Source: Thysanoteuthis rhombus
Taxonomy: Eukaryota > Mollusca > Cephalopoda > Oegopsida > Thysanoteuthidae
Length of the DNA stretch: 64,000 nucleotides
Assembly (NCBI GenBank): GCA_963457665.1
Contig: OY735233.1
Span: forward strand, 46,162,166-46,226,165
Direction of reading: 5' to 3'
This document shows positions 59,461 to 64,000 of this stretch, one piece after another. The translations under genes and the position numbers were made by a program. Below the pieces are notes generated by a model. That model had not been told where the DNA came from, ran no database searches, and was given only the letters and a program-made list of their open reading frames with translations. Each line of letters starts with the position of its first letter. Positions within the stretch are counted from its first letter, which is position 1.

Positions 59461-59462
59461 AT
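58180..59462 (+). mobile_element. RTE-type LINE fragment (copy F2) with (GAT)n tail
   Basis: Plus-strand text in order: VITNRITRTLDENQAQKRAG, FRRSYSTTDH (58200-58285), LLVAFIDFNKASDSM (58335-58383, the first RT catalytic aspartate region), LKRGVRQGDT (58450-58480), FADDIVF-like text (58550-58570), KNRQIYKLRTLQRAHERIML near 59040-59095, LKWQWAGHVARMADNQWTSR near 59185-59240, and RDKLDKFRKYWLCDA near 59310. It ends in (GAT)n at 59416-59462. Several frameshifts and stops make it inactive. Confidence 0.85.
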
Positions 59463-59997
59463 ATACTTACCTCCCCGCTGATAGCGAAAACATACACCTT
59501 TGCAGACTGACAAACAAATGGACTGGAACAGAATTATATTGAATATATCAATGTGTAAGAAACAAGAAACTGATACTGCGATGGTCTAAACTTCAAAGTT
59601 TCAATTCATCTTCTTTTTCCGGGAAACAGTGGCTTCTTAGTATACAAGGTGTACTCTGGGCTGACATGAAATATTATTTGATGCTGAAATTTTAGTTTTT
59701 CCAGCAATTTGATCCGACACCATCCCATCCTCCTATGTTCTACTTTAAGACTGGCCGCTTTAACAGACATACTTAGAGCAAGTCTTTTTAGAACTTTTCA
59801 AACGTGATTTATTGAACTATCAGAATCAGATGGATTTCTCCTCAGGCCGCCATCTTTAAATGCATTGTGTAGACATCAGTGGAAACAAATGATCGATTTA
59901 CAATCTCGTTGACCTCAACAAATAGAACTCAGTGAGTCACAAAAATGAGAATTATTGATTATTCAATATTTATTTTTGTGAAACTCCTCCTATCAAA
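59463..59997. other. No recognised gene
   Basis: No matching repeat or protein motif seen. Confidence 0.5.
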
Positions 59998-60275
59998 TTT
60001 TGACTTTATTTTCGTACGCAACAACAGTGACACAGTGACGTATCCAGAAACTGATGACTAATTTACTCCAACTCCAAAAGCCCAACTCATGTCGATTTTG
60101 TTGCTGAAGTTTTCAAATCCCATTTACACGAACTTCTAAAAATAGACTTGAATGGAACACTTATTTTGGGAATATTTTTGTTTGGAAAAATTACTTCTTT
60201 TCTTTTTACGTTCTAGATTTGAATGAAGCAGGGGAGTTGGAGCCTAATGCGGCCAAGCTCGTTATCAATTTATAT
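59998..60275 (+). repeat. Dispersed repeat family V, copy 2
   Basis: Counterpart of 52283-52605: tgactttattttcgtacgca, aaagcccaactcatgtcgat, aaatcccatttacac, tagattt-gaatgaagcaggg and gcggccaagctcgtt. Confidence 0.75.
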
Positions 60276-60485
60276 TTGCATTATTATTTACTGCTATTAC
60301 TATTTTGCTGTTGTTATTGTTGGATTTGATTGTTTATGTAAGTCACCGACTGGATCTCAACCAGAGACCTAAGCCTCGCACCCTCGTGAGTTATGACAGT
60401 CCAGGCTTTAAAAGGAGAAAAAAATTGGGTCTGGACTTTTACAAACACAGATGAAAACTCCCGAGTCTGTCTCACTCTCTAAAGT

Positions 60486-60488
<3 letters not shown>

Positions 60489-60535
<47 letters not shown>

Positions 60536-60900
60536 GTGTCATCAACAAAGAGCTCTTTCGTTGTATTAAAACTTTTCAGTGTGGCTATAGACTATCCATT
60601 ATCCCCTCGACTACTTGGCCCAGGTGCGGGGAAAATGGCACCCTGGGGTAGCACTGTTCCATTGCATTTAACGGAACAGGTCGGGTTAGTCCTGACGCTT
60701 TCGTGGCAGAGGTTGCTTCAATTGCTTAGCAAAACAAAGCTGCGTCGGCTGGAGCCATTTTTGGATGGATGTCTCCTACATCCTCCCACGTAAAGCTTCG
60801 ACCTTTAGTCACATTTTGCTGTGGTGGGAAAGTAAATAAATAGACCATCCACTACCACGAAGTAGGATCAAACCTTCGCTTCAGTCCCAGAAGTTGGCAT
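60489..60900 (-). repeat. (AT)n plus tRNA-like SINE family Y, copy 3 (rearranged)
   Basis: (AT)21 at 60489-60531 is followed by attgtgtcatcaacaaagag and ctctttcgttgtatt, as in copy 1. The reverse strand near 60860-60895 reads gggactgaagcgaaggtttg then atcctacttcgtgg (B box). A ~230 bp segment (60610-60840) absent from copies 1 and 2 separates the two parts. Confidence 0.65.
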
Positions 60901-60938
60901 ATATATATATTAATGTATGCTAGGGGTAGTGCATACAT

Positions 60939-63500
60939 TCACATTGACATGATTGTTCTAATAATGTGTGCAGCGGAGGTAAGAGATATTTTCTGTATTT
61001 CATATATGTTGGACCTTCCATGAATGCTGTCGGCAACTCCAGTGTCCAGTTTCGAGTAATTCAAGGTCTCCAACAATATTTCGTACTTTTTGGTCCAGAG
61101 TTTCCACATTCTACTGATTTCTATCACGAAGTCTTTATATTTTGTGTGTTTTTCAAATTCTTTGACAGCAAAGTATTCCACTATAATATCTGGCTTGTTT
61201 GCGTTTATAGTCCTATCAATATGTATTGTGAAGTCACATGATTTGTTCACATCTTATGCTTCAGTGATTGATTCAGACTAGAGTTTGTGCCTGTTCTTAG
61301 CATATGGAATAACATGTAGATACTGTTCAATTCTGTCGTGTCTCATAAGGATAAGACCCAAACAATTGACTTATATTTGGGTCTTTTCCTACATTTCTTA
61401 ATATGTTAGCCTGGTAGTTTCGAGTTTTATGCTCTGGTCCTGCCTTCAATCCTGCTCTTCGCAACCACATATGGGTTTTATTCTGATCTACATCAGCTCA
61501 TTCGGTACGAAGTGGGTATTGGCTGTGGAGTTGTTTATCTTGCCAGCGCTCGTATTTAGCCTTATCAGTTGGTGGATCAACCTCTGAATTGCTTTCATCC
61601 ATAAGATTTTTTTCCTGTTCTCATTTGCCTCCTTTATAATGGAGTTCAGTTTCTGCTACTGTCGCGTTATTCACCAGTTATATCACCTGATCATTGGTAG
61701 GTTAGTTGTAGGTTTGGGGACCAATAGTAGTTGCCACGTATGATAATTCTGGTATGTGGCCTCGGCCACTCTCCTTTCTTGGTAGGTACAGTCTATCTTC
61801 ATCTGCCTTCAGTTTCTGTATTTTATTTGCTGTTGGGAATTTCCTGGTTTCTGTGTCCATTCGTTGGATTCCAAATAAGTTTCTATTGATGATCTTAAAA
61901 CTTTATTTGACTACTGGAACAGTTAGTGAGTTAATGGCATGTATCCTATTTTTTTCAGTTTAATTTCATTTTTAGTCTTATTCTTCTATAGTATTATTTT
62001 TCTTTCATAGCATTGTGTTGTATATCTTTACCTTTATTTAAACCTAGATATTCTTCTTGGTCTAATTCTTTAACCCAAGAGTTTGAATCTATATTAATGG
62101 ATGAAGCGGTTAATTTTCTCCCTTTAAAAGTCCCTTTTACACTTATCAAGTCCTAACTTCATCAAGAAGTCGTCACTGAGTCTTTTAACAGTCTGCAGTA
62201 GACTTCCCACTTCCTCATCATTCTTTCTGTAGGGTTTCAAATCATCCATATAGAAGAGGTTAGTTATGGCCTTGTTACGGATTTTCTACCCGTATGTGGA
62301 GATGTTGAGCTCATGGGAGATAGGTATTAGAGACAAGAAGAACAGAAGGGGGAGAGTCTCCTTGGAAAATTCCACAGTCTATTCTTTCCGGACAGACTTA
62401 CATCATTAAACGGGAAATAATTTATTTCCCGTTTAATGATGTAAGTCTGTCCGGAAAGAATAGACTGTGGGGTTCTGTCTTCGATTACACCGTACTTTAT
62501 TCTTAATTGTAAATTAGATTTTGTAGATTTCAAGTGATTTCATTACCCATGGATAGGGCATGTTATCAAATGCCTTGCTGTAGTCTATCCAAGCAGTGCT
62601 AAGAGCATGGTGTTTTGAGCTGCGATTTTATTGTATGAGGAGTTGGTCTTTTCAGCCGTAGGATTTTTTTGCGTCCATTTTTGCTATAGGGGATGATTGT
62701 TATTTAGATCAAGAAAGGAGTAGATTCTGCATATCAAGATAGTATCTTATATGTTGTTAAGCAGGTGATAGGCATATAATTCTTGTTTTTCGTTTTCATT
62801 TCGTCTGTTAACTCGGGGGTGTTTTCCTTGGATTTTGTATGATAGTGAATTCGTGAATTCTTAGTGCATTGAGACAAAATCACCGAAGTCCAACTCAACC
62901 CCCAAGAGTTGGAAATTAGTGATTTTGTCTTTTCCCAGGGTTTTCCATTTATGGGACTTGTTGAATGTTTCTTTGAACTGTACAATAATGATATCTTTCC
63001 ATTTTGTCGTTCATTCTTTCTTCCTCCCTTTTTATCCAGGTAGCAAAATCATTAAATCTTTCATCCGTACACCAGATGCATTTTCCAAAACCTTCTTACA
63101 TTATTCATTCCATTTGGCTCATTGATTTCTATCGTCTCTTTTCCAAGCTCTTGCTACAACTTCTTGGCATCTGTTTTGAAAATCTTATTTTGTCTGTAAA
63201 ACTTGTTTTCTTTTTTTTTCTTCGTCGTGACGTACCACTCCTTGGGCCTTGACCTGTATTTTTGTTTATCAGTTTGGCATTCAAGATTTTATTTTTGTAA
63301 GTTAGTGTGTACTTTTAGTTGTAGCATTGGAACATTTGGATAGTTCATCCAGTATCAATAACTATTTTCTCAGCATTTTAAATTTCTATTTGTAATTTTC
63401 TATCTATGTTCGTAATTTTTCGTAATTCTTTCTGATCTTCTTAATGGCAGCTGAGATAGCTGTGTAGATTGTATTATTCAATGATGTTATATCTTTGTTC
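60939..63500 (-). mobile_element. R4/Dong-type LINE, long but decayed
   Basis: Minus-strand landmarks in order: a RYEKR-FFxQNKxF-like stretch near 63150-63240; KNYMPITCLTTYKIL (62740-62790, RT start); AWIDYSKAFDNMPYPWVMKS (62540-62600, first catalytic Asp); GIFQGDS (62345-62370); NLFYMDDLKPYRK (62220-62265, YMDD box); LKAGPEHKTRNY near 61430; CDFTIHIDRTINANKPDII near 61190-61235; and a final AAHIIRT (60945-60965). The KPD motif marks the same endonuclease type as 19676-20467. The element spans ~2.6 kb with many stops, and the zinc knuckle is not recognisable. Confidence 0.8.
62372..62470. repeat. Perfect 99-bp palindrome (49-bp arms, 1-nt centre)
   Basis: Left arm 62372-62420 and right arm 62422-62470 are exact reverse complements at all 49 positions, around a single T at 62421. 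Symmetry ends at 62371/62471. It lies within the RT domain of the LINE above, immediately before the GIFQGDS motif in coding order. Confidence 0.95.
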
Positions 63501-64000
63501 GAGTCTTGTATTTGTGTGAGGGTAGCGTTGTGAATGTTTATGTTTTATGAGTTGGGTTTGTTATTTTGGAATTCAGGTAGTTATTCTCTGCTGGCTTTTT
63601 CCAAGTGCTGGATTAAGCAACTATTCAAGTTCTCCCTTCCACAAGGTTGGGAACTAATCACTTGGAAGAGTCCACAACAACGTGGAACGTATTTTAACTT
63701 CCAAGAAATCAACAAATTTGACTTGAGCTCTTATGTGATAGGATTGTGTATTGCTGAAAACCAATGAACTACAGTGCAAAGGAGTCTAACACGAAGAATT
63801 TCGTTACAAGATACGATGTACAGAAAGGCTTGGCGTAATAATCTGAGTTGGGTTCCTTTCAGCAATGAGGCTTGCTCAACTGAATTGGGTCAGTTTGTTT
63901 ACTCACCTCCCCCACAGTGGTAAGCAAGTGTGACATGAAATCGAGGTTAAGGTGGAGTCCTGGCTGGCTGAAAAATACCTGCTGCAACAATTGTCGCATA
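63501..64000. other. No recognised gene
   Basis: One open frame at 63534-63767 (plus, 77 codons) is not recognised. It could be upstream sequence of the decayed LINE or flanking DNA. Confidence 0.5.

Overview
This window looks like a stretch of intergenic or intronic DNA from an invertebrate animal genome. It is AT-rich, dense in di- and trinucleotide microsatellites, and full of decayed retrotransposons and DNA transposons. I found no host gene, rRNA, intact tRNA gene, CRISPR array or operon that I can support. The mixture of RTE-type LINEs with (GAT)n tails, an R2/R4-type LINE with a restriction-like endonuclease, many tRNA-headed SINEs, Tc1/mariner, pogo-like and hAT relics, and very frequent (AT)n and (AAT)n tracts fits a lophotrochozoan. 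A mollusc, perhaps a coleoid cephalopod, is my best guess. The species assignment is inference.

Layout. 1-6.3 kb: a (GAA)n tract, an RTE fragment (minus, 3094-4045), and five copies of an unclassified ~430 bp repeat that I call family U, two of them forming an inverted pair. 7.5-8.3 kb: a ~340 bp directly duplicated unit. 8.8-11.5 kb: the longest RTE copy (minus), with endonuclease and reverse transcriptase remnants and an internal duplication. 11.7-13.3 kb: a (TTA)n tract, then a tRNA-like SINE head next to an RTE 3' end. 14.7-15.1 kb: the tail of a CR1/Jockey-type LINE. 18.3-18.7 kb: a mariner-type transposase relic. 19.4-20.75 kb: a 22-bp tandem repeat, then the best coding region of the window, 244 codons from the C-terminus of an R4/Dong-like LINE flanked on both sides by (AAT)n. 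21.3-22.4 kb: a Tc1 transposase relic. 24-28.4 kb: SINE, family U and pogo-like elements. 30.7-38.2 kb: a long (GAT)/(AAG) tract, more U copies (one with long flanking direct repeats, one split by a SINE sitting in (AT)n), and SINEs. 40.3-46.4 kb: strongly pyrimidine-rich DNA, a hAT-like MITE, a SINE composite, a ~250 bp tandem duplication and two U copies. 46.6-48.5 kb: an RTE fragment and another LINE (minus). 49.4-50.5 kb: two tandem tRNA-SINE units and further repeats. 52.85-53.3 kb: an unusual AT minisatellite. 54.7-59.5 kb: three RTE copies, one U copy and a SINE. 60.5-60.9 kb: a SINE after (AT)n. 60.9-63.5 kb: a long decayed R4-type LINE (minus) carrying a perfect 99-bp palindrome.

The parts act as a community of selfish elements rather than as cooperating genes. 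RTE and R2/R4-type machinery could have mobilised the SINEs and family U. Several insertions sit in, or carry, simple repeats. No complete transposition machinery survives here: every element I could read is truncated, frameshifted or interrupted by stops. Family names rest on protein motifs recognised by eye, and all repeat boundaries are approximate by tens of bases unless given as exact.
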